Source: an uncultured Aquimarina sp. (GTDB lineage Bacteria; Bacteroidota; Bacteroidia; Flavobacteriales; Flavobacteriaceae). From it: 61,446 bases of DNA. The position numbers and the translations under genes are program-made. Below the pieces are notes generated by a model, which saw only the letters and a program-made list of their open reading frames with translations, was not told where the DNA came from and ran no database searches. Positions 36,310 through 45,586 of the stretch are shown one piece after another. Location of the stretch: positions 1-61,446 of the forward strand of contig CANMDW010000031.1 of NCBI GenBank assembly GCA_947496705.1, in the 5' to 3' direction. Every line of letters starts with the position of its first letter. Position 1 is the first letter of the stretch.

Positions 36310-37428
36310 CTATATCCTAATATTTGTGTGCCTCCATAAATTGGAACTCTTTTCAAATTTATACACACGTATATAGCTTATTATAGGTACTTGTTTATTA
36401 CTATTTCCACTTTTTTCCAAGGCTCCTATAAGGGTAATAGTATTGTCATTACTCAAGCTCATAGTATTAAAACCTGATAGATTATACCCTGCTATTCTAT
36501 CATCTATATCTGCACCTTGTTGTACCCAGCGATTAGACGTATTGCGGTAAGTCCTCACATACCCATACCTCTTCTCTTTACCATTGTTATATGAAGCTAT
36601 TGAAATAGCAGCACCATTACCAGATAAGCTGATATTCCACCCTGAAAAATTATCTGTTGGTAATCCAACGATATCTTTACCTATTTGCTCCCAAAGCCCT
36701 GATACGTTTTGATAAACACTTACGTAACCCGATGAAACTCCACCCTGGTGAGCTCCTATAGCAACCATTTGACCATCACTCGATAAACTCACACTTGCCC
36801 CAAAATAATCTATATAATCTCTTACTGCTTTTCCATTTATATCTTCGCCTATCTGAGACCATTTTCCTGATGTATTTTTGTACATACGTACATGACCAGA
36901 GTGTTTGCCATTACCACTGTTAAGCACTGCTCCTATGGCCAGCGTAGTACCGTCTTGAGATAAGCTTACACTATAGCCAGACCAGTCCCCTTTCATCTCG
37001 CCATCGATATCTCTTCCTACTTGTTCCCAAACTCCTGCATTATTTTTATACACGCGTACATGCCCTGAACTTTCACCGTTACGCCCATTGTTATGATTAG
37101 CTCCAACAGCCACCGTAGTACCGTTTCCTGATAAGCTCACACTATAGACTGACCAATCCCCTATTGCTTCGCCGTTGATATCATTCCCTATTTGACTCCA
37201 AGCTCCTGAGTTTTTTTTGTATATACGTACACATCCGGATTTGGTATTGTTGTAATTAGCTTGATATGTTCCTACAGCCAAGATGGTTTCATCATCGGAT
37301 AAACTCACACTATAAGCTGACAAATCAACTACCGATTTCTTTATATTTCTAGTTATTTGAGCCTGAGCATAGCTAGCTAAATTTAATATCCCAAAAAGAA
37401 TAGCCGTATGTTTCTTCAATTGTATCAA
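36310..37428 (-). CDS. Secreted beta-propeller (FG-GAP/WD-like) repeat protein
   Basis: The 372-residue product has a signal peptide (residues 1 to about 23, ending AQAQ) and six repeats of about 55 residues. Each contains SGYSVSLSxDGTTLAIGA, then SGHVRVYKNxSGxWxQIGxDIxG. The repeats form blades of a propeller. No T9SS C-terminal domain is present, so it is either periplasmic/secreted by another route or truncated at the end. The phased upstream element lies about 55 bases before its start. A broken relative lies at 59930-60291. Confidence 0.8.
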   Translation of the reverse strand: MIQLKKHTAILFGILNLASYAQAQITRNIKKSVVDLSAYSVSLSDDETILAVGTYQANYNNTKSGCVRIYKKNSGAWSQIGNDINGEAIGDWSVYSVSLSGNGTTVAVGANHNNGRNGESSGHVRVYKNNAGVWEQVGRDIDGEMKGDWSGYSVSLSQDGTTLAIGAVLNSGNGKHSGHVRMYKNTSGKWSQIGEDINGKAVRDYIDYFGASVSLSSDGQMVAIGAHQGGVSSGYVSVYQNVSGLWEQIGKDIVGLPTDNFSGWNISLSGNGAAISIASYNNGKEKRYGYVRTYRNTSNRWVQQGADIDDRIAGYNLSGFNTMSLSNDNTITLIGALEKSGNSNKQVPIISYIRVYKFEKSSNLWRHTNIRI

Positions 37429-37482
37429 TTCGTGCTAATTTTAAAACGAAGATTCACCGTATTTAGCTACCCTAATAAAAAA

Positions 37483-37533
37483 AGTGCTGAAGTATGTTAA
37501 AATGGGGACTAAAAATATATTTTATGGGACTTT
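37483..37533 (-). promoter_or_regulatory. Phased GTCCC/GTCCC/GCAC upstream element, copy 1
   Basis: Read in the gene direction it contains AGTCCCATAAAAT, a second AGTCCCC box exactly 21 bases later, and GCACTTTTTT 23 bases after that. It lies 55 bases before the propeller gene at 37428. Confidence 0.6.
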
Positions 37534-38298
37534 AAAAACTTTTTTGAGCAGTTTTAATGAGTTTTGAGATAACTTATTTAGTATTGATTTTCTTTAATGA
37601 GATTGCCATACTTCGACACTGCTAATTGCGGGCTATCAGTACTTTTAACTATAACGATTAAGCCGATAAGATTCTTCGCTGCACTTCAATATTGTTCACT
37701 GACCACGCTCTGAATAGTGTTCTAATTTGATTGTATTACAGAATTTAATAGAGATTAGCAGCGATTTTCTATACTTTCAACATGCTAAGTGTATTCCTCT
37801 CATTACTCTTATAGATAAATCATTGTTAATTTTCATTTTCTTTACTGGTCTAAAGAAAACGAACCAAAAGAAAAGACGCCCCTGTCGGTAAGATTACTTC
37901 TTTTGCTATGCTCAAGAAGAATTAACCCAAAAACCTCATCATAACTATGCTTCTGGGTTTCGAAGTTTTCTACTTTATTCATATGACAGATCTGGGACTG
38001 CCTTATGGTCTATTCTTAACGATTAACTTTTACACTCACTTTTTTTTTAGAATACACAAATTATGGTAACTAAACAGCATAGCATAATGAGTATTCATAA
38101 ACAGATTACCAAAGTTACATCTACTTTGTAATGACATCTACTAGTGGTGTTGATACTTATTTTTATCCATGTAAAATTGTCCATGAATAAGTTACAGATA
38201 TCCATTCCTAGATCTTCATATTAGTCACAAATTTGACCTCTAATTAAATATTAAACTATTGAAAAACAGGAATTCTATTAAAAACCACAGCCCTAATC
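37534..38298 (+). other. Gene-free gap with start of a duplicated segment
   Basis: About 760 bases without a gene. From about 38150 the sequence is recognisably similar to 53260-53450 upstream of the second ABM gene (shared GTCCATG..TAA.TTACAGAT.TCCATTCC), so regulation may be shared by both copies. Confidence 0.4.
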
Positions 38299-38352
38299 AT
38301 GTTTTTAGGATTTTCTATTCAATTATTTTCTAAACTCAAAAACAGTAATATT

Positions 38353-38979
38353 ATGAAGAACAAAAAAAAAGAAACCATGGGACTATTAGTAACCATGAAA
38401 GCCAAAGCTGGTAAAACGAAGGATGTTAGAGACTTCCTATTTAGCGGACTACCGCTAGTACTTCAAGAGTCTGAAACGGTATCTTGGTTTGCTTTTCAAA
38501 TTGACAATAATACTTTTGGTATATATGATACTTTTGAAACGGAAACTGGGAGACAAGCTCATCTAAAAGGTGAGGTTGCAAAAGCTCTATTAGCTCATGC
38601 TGATGATTTATTAGAAAATTTTGATGCAAACGCGAGCATTCAATTTGTTAATGTGATTGCCTCTAATCACAAACCTGGAACACAAAACAAAGGGCTCCTT
38701 GTTATTATGAACGCCAAAGCAGGAAAATCTGAAGCTGTAGAACATTTTCTGAAGGCTGGTAGGCAATTAGTCGATAATGAACCTGAAACATTAGGATGGT
38801 ATGGTTTTAAATTAGATGATACAACTTATGCCATATTTGATACTTTTACTAAAGATTCCGGAAGGGATACTCACCTAAATGGTAAAGTGGCTGCTGCTCT
38901 TATAGAAAATGCGCCTGTTATACTGAAGGATTTTAGCGCTACAGCTATCCAGAAGATAGATATTTTGGCTTCGAAATAA
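38353..38979 (+). CDS. Double antibiotic-biosynthesis-monooxygenase (ABM) domain protein, copy 1
   Basis: Two ABM-like ferredoxin-fold repeats in one chain: ETMGLLVTMKAKAGKTKDVRDFL...SWFAFQIDNNTFGIYDTF (first) and NKGLLVIMNAKAGKSEAVEHFL...GWYGFKLDDTTYAIFDTF (second). ABM domains normally dimerise, so the fusion is a covalent dimer. Members act as cofactor-light monooxygenases or as stress/heme-degrading proteins. I prefer ATG 38353 over the upstream ATG 38299, because similarity to copy 2 (53451) is strong from there. It is convergent with the terpene operon, with a shared hairpin at 39000-39030, and could be a tailoring or resistance function for the terpene. Confidence 0.85.
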   Translation: MKNKKKETMGLLVTMKAKAGKTKDVRDFLFSGLPLVLQESETVSWFAFQIDNNTFGIYDTFETETGRQAHLKGEVAKALLAHADDLLENFDANASIQFVNVIASNHKPGTQNKGLLVIMNAKAGKSEAVEHFLKAGRQLVDNEPETLGWYGFKLDDTTYAIFDTFTKDSGRDTHLNGKVAAALIENAPVILKDFSATAIQKIDILASK

Positions 38980-38999
38980 TAGCTTTTACCGTAGTTAGA

Positions 39000-39030
39000 A
39001 AAGGAGCATTTTAATTGATGCTCCTTTTTT
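39000..39030. terminator. Bidirectional terminator between ABM gene and AraC gene
   Basis: AAAGGAGCA / TGCTCCTTT stem with T-run, between convergent genes. An identical hairpin follows ABM copy 2. Confidence 0.8.
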
Positions 39031-39078
39031 GATATATAGATACATAAACGTTCAAGCTTGTTGTATAACTACAAGAGG

Positions 39079-39948
39079 TCAGCTTGCATTTTTTTCAAGT
39101 TTAGCAAACCCAACTGTCTTTCGGTAAATATCTGGTGAAACACCTACTTTCTTTTTAAAAAATCTACTAAAATAAAATTCATCTTCATACCCCAAATTAG
39201 CTGCTATTTGCTTTACTGGTTTAGAGGTTAGATATAATTCTCTTTTGGCCGCTACTACAATTCTATGAGTTATTAAAGAGGTTAAGGTTTGATTTAAATA
39301 TTTCTTTACTATTCCTGCTAAAGTTCTAGAACTTACACATAGCATATCTGCATATTCTTGCGGGGCATGTAATCTAGCATAATTACTTTCTATAGCATTT
39401 ACTAAATTTTGTAAGATTTCGGATTGTCGATCTGTATATTGAAGCACAGAATCTTTATCGAATTTCTTTTTCTGCCTTACAGCTTCAATAAGAAATACTT
39501 TTAAAAAAGCAACCAACACCTCGTGTTGCGCAATCGAATCTTTACTCATTTCTCTTGAAATTTGCTCCATAAGGCCAAAAAACAAAAACTCTTCTGCTAT
39601 TTTAAAAAAAGGTAAGCCATGAAAATTACCAAAAAGCACCCCTTCTGTTTCTATTTCATTTTGATGGCGGTATGTACAAAAAAAATCGGGATGAAAATTT
39701 AATATAAATCCTGAGCATTCTTTTTCCGAACTCAACATAAATGGTTGGTAAGGTGACAAGCAAATGATATGATTTTCCTTGAGTTGATATTCTGAGAAAT
39801 CTACTTTCAAAGTAAAACTATTACTTCTTAACAGGATGATAGAGTAATAATTTTTTCTTTGTAAATGTTCAAACTGATCTAGGTTACTGAACTGTTCTAA
39901 TCTAAATGCTAATTCATTATTTTGTTTATTAATAATAGTCTGTACCAT
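39079..39948 (-). CDS. AraC-family transcriptional regulator of the terpene operon
   Basis: The 289-residue protein has an N-terminal cupin-like sensor region and a C-terminal double HTH (about 185-280: YADMLCVSSRTLAGIVKKYLNQT and KQIAANLGYEDEFYFSRFFKKKVGVSPDIYRK). It begins 16 bases after the cyclase gene, so it is the third gene of the operon and may be autoregulatory. Its 3' end has been duplicated as a fragment at 54190-54290. Confidence 0.92.
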   Translation of the reverse strand: MVQTIINKQNNELAFRLEQFSNLDQFEHLQRKNYYSIILLRSNSFTLKVDFSEYQLKENHIICLSPYQPFMLSSEKECSGFILNFHPDFFCTYRHQNEIETEGVLFGNFHGLPFFKIAEEFLFFGLMEQISREMSKDSIAQHEVLVAFLKVFLIEAVRQKKKFDKDSVLQYTDRQSEILQNLVNAIESNYARLHAPQEYADMLCVSSRTLAGIVKKYLNQTLTSLITHRIVVAAKRELYLTSKPVKQIAANLGYEDEFYFSRFFKKKVGVSPDIYRKTVGFAKLEKNAS

Positions 39949-39964
39949 AAAACTTAGCTTAGTT

Positions 39965-41575
39965 TTAACTCAATAAATTTAAAGCTTCTAAGGCAAATGC
40001 CGTACTAAGCTCTCTACTTCCAAAATATGTATTAGACCTTGGTGCTATAAAAAGCCCATACACCGGCCAGCCTCCATCTGCCAATTGTGTGTCTAATAAT
40101 TTTAAAAAATCTACTCTATTCACAATTCCTAGCTTTTTTAACGCAATGATTCTTAATGCTCTTTCTAATGGAAACGTTGAACAATTTACCCGAGCTATAA
40201 GCATTTCTGTGAGTGGCTTATAAAATTTTTCAAATTTATCAGGGAAGTCAGCCACTAGTCTAGAAAGAAAAAATAAAAAGACATCCGGGGCTGGGTAATA
40301 TCGTGTACCTTTAAGGTATTCATTACTTGTTAAAAAATTGAACACAAATGCCTCAGTTTCTTTTAACTCGTTTCTTTCTCCATACCCTATTTGGTGCATT
40401 AAATACAATACATTAATAGCAACTATAGCATCTATTCTTGGTCTATTGTCATCAAAATACACCTGGATAATACCTTCTTCATTTCTATTATCTATCATTT
40501 GTTCTATCACAGGTATAATCTCCTCTCTACTGAGCTTGTTATGGTTTAACAGAAAAGACAATACCATAGATGTCGTATCTAAATCGTCTGGAAAATTGTC
40601 TGGCCTAGCCTCATTTTTGTAAAAACACCATCGCAATTTATGTTGTCCATCATGTTTTAGTATCTCATGGCACATGGACTCTATGATATCATTCGGAAGT
40701 GATGTATAGGAGTGTAAAATGACCGCTGTAGAAAATATTTCTTTAGAAAAATCTTCCCCTCCTATTAATTGTACGTTGTTACTTACAAAACTCTTGCAAA
40801 AAGGAAATTTACGTAGTCTAAGGTTTAAATAGGCCTCTCCTAATGTCTTCTTTTTATGTACTTCTGGTGTTATATTTTGAAGAGGTATAGGTCCACCACT
40901 TTCTATGGCGGTATATTCAAAGTTATCTTTATTATATTTTAAGGTACTAATCCCAAAGTTTGCAGCTTCCTGCAGGTTTTCTGATTTATCATCTATAAAG
41001 ATGGTGCTTTTGGTGTTTATCGAAGCACTTGAAATAAGGTATTGAAAAATATCTGGGTTTGGTTTTCTAAGTTGTAACAAAGCCGATACATATATCCCAT
41101 TAAAATATTCCCAATAATCAAAATGAGTATATAAATAGACGAAGGATTCTAAATCAACATTCGAAAGGCAGTATATCTTTTTTTCTTTTTCATGTAATGC
41201 TTTAAGCACCCCTAGCATAAACTCATTAACCTTTAAACTGCCTACACTTAACTCAAGCAGTTCTTTTAATTTGCTATAAGGGGTTTGTAATTCGCAACTC
41301 AGCATCGAAAGGGCTAGCTCTCTATTAATTAAACCTTTTTCTAAATCCTGCCAAACGGGATGTTTGACCATTTTTCGTACATCATCTATTCCTTTTGTTT
41401 CTGATGTAAAGTGTACCGAATCCCAATTTAAAAGGACATCGCCCAGGTCAAAAACAATCGTATCATAAATATCTAATGTTTGTGATAATTCTTGTAAGCT
41501 GGTAATAAGTTCTGGGGTTAAAACTTCTTTCATGTTATTTTGGTTTATTGGTGAAACATATGACGAGAAATCCAC
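39965..41575 (-). CDS. HAD phosphatase - class II terpene cyclase fusion, drimenol-synthase-like
   Basis: In this 536-residue protein the N-terminal half (about 35-225) is a HAD hydrolase: FDLGDVLLNWD with Asp43 as nucleophile position, YCLSNVD, RKPNPDIF and FIDDKSENLQEA. The C-terminal half (about 240-536) is an alpha-barrel terpene-cyclase beta domain with the class II acid motif DLDTT (Asp331-x-Asp333-Thr-Thr) and a late DGGWPVYGLF...STAFALEAL segment. This pairing matches bifunctional bacterial drimenol synthases, in which the cyclase protonates and cyclises farnesyl diphosphate and the HAD domain removes the diphosphate. The prenyl diphosphate synthase gene precedes it by 59 bases. Product identity (drimenol or another drimane) is inferred, not shown. 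Confidence 0.88.
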   Translation of the reverse strand: MDFSSYVSPINQNNMKEVLTPELITSLQELSQTLDIYDTIVFDLGDVLLNWDSVHFTSETKGIDDVRKMVKHPVWQDLEKGLINRELALSMLSCELQTPYSKLKELLELSVGSLKVNEFMLGVLKALHEKEKKIYCLSNVDLESFVYLYTHFDYWEYFNGIYVSALLQLRKPNPDIFQYLISSASINTKSTIFIDDKSENLQEAANFGISTLKYNKDNFEYTAIESGGPIPLQNITPEVHKKKTLGEAYLNLRLRKFPFCKSFVSNNVQLIGGEDFSKEIFSTAVILHSYTSLPNDIIESMCHEILKHDGQHKLRWCFYKNEARPDNFPDDLDTTSMVLSFLLNHNKLSREEIIPVIEQMIDNRNEEGIIQVYFDDNRPRIDAIVAINVLYLMHQIGYGERNELKETEAFVFNFLTSNEYLKGTRYYPAPDVFLFFLSRLVADFPDKFEKFYKPLTEMLIARVNCSTFPLERALRIIALKKLGIVNRVDFLKLLDTQLADGGWPVYGLFIAPRSNTYFGSRELSTAFALEALNLLS

Positions 41576-41634
41576 CTTAGCTTTTTGTTCTAGAAAACAA
41601 TTAGGTAAGATGTGTGTTTACTTTCGAGATGGTA

Positions 41635-42504
41635 TTATCGCTTCCTCTGAACTGTAAATCTTGCAAGTTCTTCTAAAACTGCTACACTATCGTTCTCAAA
41701 TTCATTTAAGTTAGCTATTGCTCTTTCTGATAATTTGTTGGCTTCGATTTGAGCATTTTCTACAGAACCAAAAAGTGATGGATAGGTTAGCTTATTTTCA
41801 TCTGCTTGTTCTCCTGCTGGTTTGCCCAATGATTCTGTTGTTTCAGTTTGACTAAGGATATCATCTTTTGCTTGAAATGCAAGACCTAAATAATATCCAT
41901 AATCTAATAGTTTATTTATTTTTTGTTCTGATAGCTTGCAAGTAATACACCCTCCTAAAATGGCTATTTGAATTAAAGCACTTGTTTTACCCGAGTGTAT
42001 AAATTGCAAGTGTTTTAATGATACCATATCTTCTGCCCATGATTCAGCATTTAAATCTGCACATTGACCTTTATGCAACTGATTGTTTAGTTTTCGGAAA
42101 AGTTCTATGTCCTGGCAATACTTATGAAATGGATACAATCCTTCCTCAAAGAGTCTTGAGGCGGCCAAGGTAGCTGTGTTGACATCATATTTTATATGAC
42201 AGGTGGGTGCATTTCTTCTAATAGCATCATTATCTTGAATATCATCGATAATTAGGGTATAGGTGTGAATAAATTCTACAGCTTTGGCAAATTCAAAGGC
42301 TTGTTGTGTATCACCATTAAATCCCTCTGATATTGCAAAAACAATGGCCGATCTTATTCTTTTCCCGCCATCTCCCAAATTTAGCATGTAATACATAGCC
42401 TCATTTGTGGATTCAAGCCAATTTGGTTCAGGAAACGTTATATCCCTAAACGCAGTGTCTATTTTTGTTTTAGTTCTTGTCAGAACATCCTTGAGTCTTT
42501 CCAT
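41635..42504 (-). CDS. Polyprenyl (farnesyl/geranyl) diphosphate synthase
   Basis: The 289-residue protein has the trans-prenyltransferase core: GGKRIRSA (about 49-56), the first Asp-rich motif DDIQDNDAIRR (about 92-102), KAVEFIHTYTLI before it, and the second motif FQAKDDILSQTE with ESLGKPAGEQADENKLTYPSLFG after it. In the second motif the last Asp of DDxxD is Ser (DDILS), a departure worth noting. The C-terminus (LARFTVQRKR) is complete. It is the first gene of the minus-strand operon and should supply farnesyl diphosphate to the cyclase. It is an operon-dedicated enzyme rather than the obvious housekeeping copy. Confidence 0.92.
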   Translation of the reverse strand: MERLKDVLTRTKTKIDTAFRDITFPEPNWLESTNEAMYYMLNLGDGGKRIRSAIVFAISEGFNGDTQQAFEFAKAVEFIHTYTLIIDDIQDNDAIRRNAPTCHIKYDVNTATLAASRLFEEGLYPFHKYCQDIELFRKLNNQLHKGQCADLNAESWAEDMVSLKHLQFIHSGKTSALIQIAILGGCITCKLSEQKINKLLDYGYYLGLAFQAKDDILSQTETTESLGKPAGEQADENKLTYPSLFGSVENAQIEANKLSERAIANLNEFENDSVAVLEELARFTVQRKR

Positions 42505-43168
42505 TTTCTATATAGGTTTTTAGAGTTCTTAACTTGAGCTTTTAGATGAATCTCAGCATGCTGCTTTAATTTTCAACATTTTACTATACATCCAAATTTT
42601 CGTAATCTCGTTAAACCATTATTAAAACATTTCTGTATTTTGTTAATACACTAGAGGCAAGTTTCTACAAAGTGAAGAATAATGAAAAACACTAGCCCTA
42701 TTTAATAGTATTTAGTATTCATTACATCTAACTAATGTTCAAACCTTGTAATACCTAAATTATGAATAAGGTATAGCATTAATTACAATATCATTCTTTC
42801 GTTTTAATATTCAATTTCAATTTGACAGGACAATAATACCCAACAGATGACCAGCTTCTTTTCCTTATCAATTTCTGCAATGTTTAACCTACTTTATGCT
42901 TTAAAAATCCTATTACACCTTGAAGTAGGTTTAAATTTCTATGATATTTTTAGAAATTATTGAAACTTGTTTTTTAAAATCAATCCAAAAAAAGGTTGTC
43001 TAAAAAATATTAAAATTCAAGTTTGTCAGTCTGAGCCGGTCGAAGGCAAATTGAAAATCAATAGTTTAAAAACTTCGACAAGTACGATTTGAAATCGTGA
43101 AACTACTTTTTAGATAGCCTCATTTTTTAATGTTTATTATTTTTACCAAATAAACTGTTCTGGTCTCT
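42505..43168. other. Gene-free gap with a dispersed palindromic repeat
   Basis: About 660 AT-rich bases. Near 43026-43080 GTCAGTCTGAGCCGGTCGAAG and a downstream CTTCGACAAG form an imperfect hairpin of a kind often scattered in flavobacterial genomes. The part near 42505-42600 should hold the terpene operon promoter. Confidence 0.4.
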
Positions 43169-44155
43169 TTATAGCTTTTTGTAAATAAATTCTCTAATTT
43201 GTTCATTATTATCACTATCAGTGAATGTATGGACAAGCTTAATAGTAGTGCTATCTTCTAATACAAATTTGACCCTAGGGTTATTTTTAAGGGCTATAGT
43301 TTTCTCATCTTTTACTACATACTCTAGAGTGCTGGTTTTGATAAATTGACATTCTGCACTGGTATCAAAAACAACCGTGCTATTTCCTTTGATAATTGTT
43401 GCCTCAATACTTTCTGGCAAAGGATAACTCACACTTACATTATAGTCTAACAAATCTCTACGACTAAAGGTTTTTTTATGTTGAATAAATTCAAAAACAC
43501 TTTGGGATTTAAATTCTATGGTGTTTTTTTGAAGGCAATCTTTGTCAGAGTCAATTTTCCATTTTCCTAATATATTTTGAATTACTTCTGTTCCATCAAA
43601 AGTGTCGTCATTATTATCCTCATCTGTCTGGTTATCTGTTTCTACCTCGTCTGTTTCTTCTACCTGATTTTCTCCTAATTCTGAATTGTCACTTCTAATA
43701 AAAATATCAATTTGATCTTGTTCTTCATTATCATTAGTAACTTTGGAAGTAATCTGTAAAGTATCGTCAATCAACTTGATTTCAGAATCAAAGTTAAAAA
43801 AAGTGACACTGTTCAAACCAACAACTGTATAGGTCCCGGATTGTGTAACTGTTCTAGAACAAAGATTTGTAGAATTACTCCCTAGTTTTAAAAAAGTTAC
43901 TTCATAGGTGTCGTCTTGATTGAAAGTAGCCGTTGATTTTTTTAAGCATTCGAATTCAGATGGTGAAACATTTTCATTGTCGATAATACTGTTTACTAAT
44001 ATCCAATCTCCAACTAATTTTTCTTTAGTGACCATTATATTCTGAGAAACTTGTTCATTGTTTTCTGGATTAGGATCGTTATCAGAATCACAAGAAAAAA
44101 GAGTAAGAGACAACAGAATACATAGAATTGATTTGTAGGTTTTAATACGGATCAT
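43169..44155 (-). CDS. Lipoprotein with two lipocalin-like domains
   Basis: The signal peptide ends in a lipobox (LTLFSCDSD, Cys22), so it is a lipoprotein. Two similar domains follow (about 45-155, LVGDWILVNSI..., and 190-328, ILGKWKIDSDKDC...), joined by an acidic, Glu/Asp/Asn-rich linker (about 155-188). Both begin with the xGxW motif of lipocalin-like domains. Function unknown; such proteins are abundant envelope components in flavobacteria. A perfect 16-base-pair hairpin lies in its leader. Confidence 0.82.
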   Translation of the reverse strand: MIRIKTYKSILCILLSLTLFSCDSDNDPNPENNEQVSQNIMVTKEKLVGDWILVNSIIDNENVSPSEFECLKKSTATFNQDDTYEVTFLKLGSNSTNLCSRTVTQSGTYTVVGLNSVTFFNFDSEIKLIDDTLQITSKVTNDNEEQDQIDIFIRSDNSELGENQVEETDEVETDNQTDEDNNDDTFDGTEVIQNILGKWKIDSDKDCLQKNTIEFKSQSVFEFIQHKKTFSRRDLLDYNVSVSYPLPESIEATIIKGNSTVVFDTSAECQFIKTSTLEYVVKDEKTIALKNNPRVKFVLEDSTTIKLVHTFTDSDNNEQIREFIYKKL

Positions 44156-44185
44156 TTTGTTTGATTTTAATGTATAATATTATTT

Positions 44186-44221
44186 GTAATCGAATCTACT
44201 TTTAGAAGTAGATTCGATTAC
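44186..44221. promoter_or_regulatory. Perfect 16-bp inverted repeat in the leader of the lipoprotein gene
   Basis: GTAATCGAATCTACTT and its exact complement are separated by only TTAG, ending 31 bases before the lipoprotein ATG (44155). No T-run follows on either side, so it is more likely an operator, an RNA-stability hairpin, or an insertion scar than a simple terminator. Confidence 0.5.
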
Positions 44222-44774
44222 TCCCGTTGAACTTTCAGTCGTTATCTTTTTCATTTTATAGTTTATTTTAAGAGTTGGTTTTAATTTATTCGGTTATACA
44301 GTTTTTTGTTGGTTAAAAACTGATTTTGCACTGATGTACTAATAAAAGGCGTAGCATCCTCTACACTAACAATACACTAAAAGTATTATGCCATTTACTA
44401 TCAGGAATATTCCTCAATTAGTTTTTGCCTTATTTTTAAAAACGCCCTTTATTTTTTAGGTAATTAGATTGTGGTAACAAACATATTGATCATGTTTACC
44501 TTTCCCAAAAATAGGGGGTGGACAAAGGGGGGACCGTACGTTAAAATTAAAAAAAACTATACATGTAGGAAATAGAAAAAGTGAGGATGAGTTCAGTAAT
44601 ATCTATATCAATAGTATTGATTTTAAATCTTTTAAACTATTGACATAGGGTTCAACCCATCCATTACGCAATAAAAAAATAGCATGCTTGGTTATATTAT
44701 CCTCATCTGGATACAGTAGATTGCGAGGCTAAATCACCTTCTGGAATATCTTTATGCAAAGGTGCGTGTTGTAA

Positions 44775-44918
44775 ATCAAATACATCAGTAATCTTAGTAA
44801 CCCTGAATTAGCAAGAGAATTAGGAACTACTAGAGAAGTTATTTCTAGGTTGCTAAAAAAATTACAATCTAATGGAAAACTAAACCTAAGACAAAAAGAA
44901 ATTCAAATTTTAAAATAA
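44775..44918 (+). pseudogene. C-terminal HTH remnant of a Crp/Fnr-family regulator
   Basis: An open frame ending at 44918 reads NPELARELGTTREVISRLLK followed by KLQSNGKLNLRQKEIQIL, the winged-helix end of Crp/Fnr regulators. A stop lies directly upstream in frame and no sensor domain is found; only scattered similarity (KSNTS) precedes it. The rest of 44222-44997 holds no gene that I can support. Confidence 0.65.
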
Positions 44919-44997
44919 TTTTTTCTGTTGTGCCAAAAGTCACAAATAATTATTCTTAAATACTTCTTCCTTTGTATTAAATTAAAATATAAAGACA

Positions 44998-45489
44998 ATG
45001 AAACGTATTAAAACAGTAATTACAGCGGCAGCATTGATGATATATTTAACTTCTTGCGGACAAAAATCGAATACCGAAAAAACCCAAATTAAACCATCTT
45101 TTATAGGAGATATAACTACATTACATCACGAGGTAGCATTAGAAGTATTAAATGCTAGTAAAAATTGGATTATGAATTTTAATGCAGGAAATGCCGTAGC
45201 TTGCGTAAAAGGATATGATAGAAATGCAATAGTGAGAGCTATGCCTTTTGGAATCAAAAAGGGGACTTCAGAAATTTCTGGATTTTGGAAGCCATTCATC
45301 TCTTCTGGTGCCACTAATTGAATTTATACTAATGTAAGCATTGAAGTCGTTAATAAAACGACTGCATTTTTATCTGCAGACTGGAGTATGAATATAGGTG
45401 AAGGCAAAATCTATCAAGAAAAATGGGAGCGAATAAATGGTAAATGGCTTTTGACATATGATGAATTTCAAGTACTGAAACAGTATTAA
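44998..45489 (+). pseudogene. SnoaL-like/DUF4440-type lipoprotein interrupted by in-frame TGA
   Basis: The frame starts with a lipoprotein signal (MKRIKTVITAAALMIYLTSCGQ) and an NTF2-like domain (NWIMNFNAGNAVACVKGYDRNA). It stops at TGA 45319-45321 after residue 107, but the same frame continues to TAA 45487 with a good domain end (SADWSMNIGEGKIYQEKWER, INGKWLLTYDEFQ). One base change thus splits an otherwise complete 163-codon gene. No SECIS-like context was evident, so I read it as a nonsense mutation or sequencing error. Confidence 0.75.
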
Positions 45490-45586
45490 AACAATATAAA
45501 ACAGAGAGGTGGAGTTAGTACCTTACTTTATTTCCTATGAATGTCATAAATAAACAAAATTTAACTTGATTGAAAAAAATCTAAAA

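Noticed and set aside
45319..45321. Selenocysteine or recoding at the in-frame TGA
   Set aside because: No hairpin typical of a SECIS follows and no selenocysteine genes are visible; a nonsense mutation or error is simpler.
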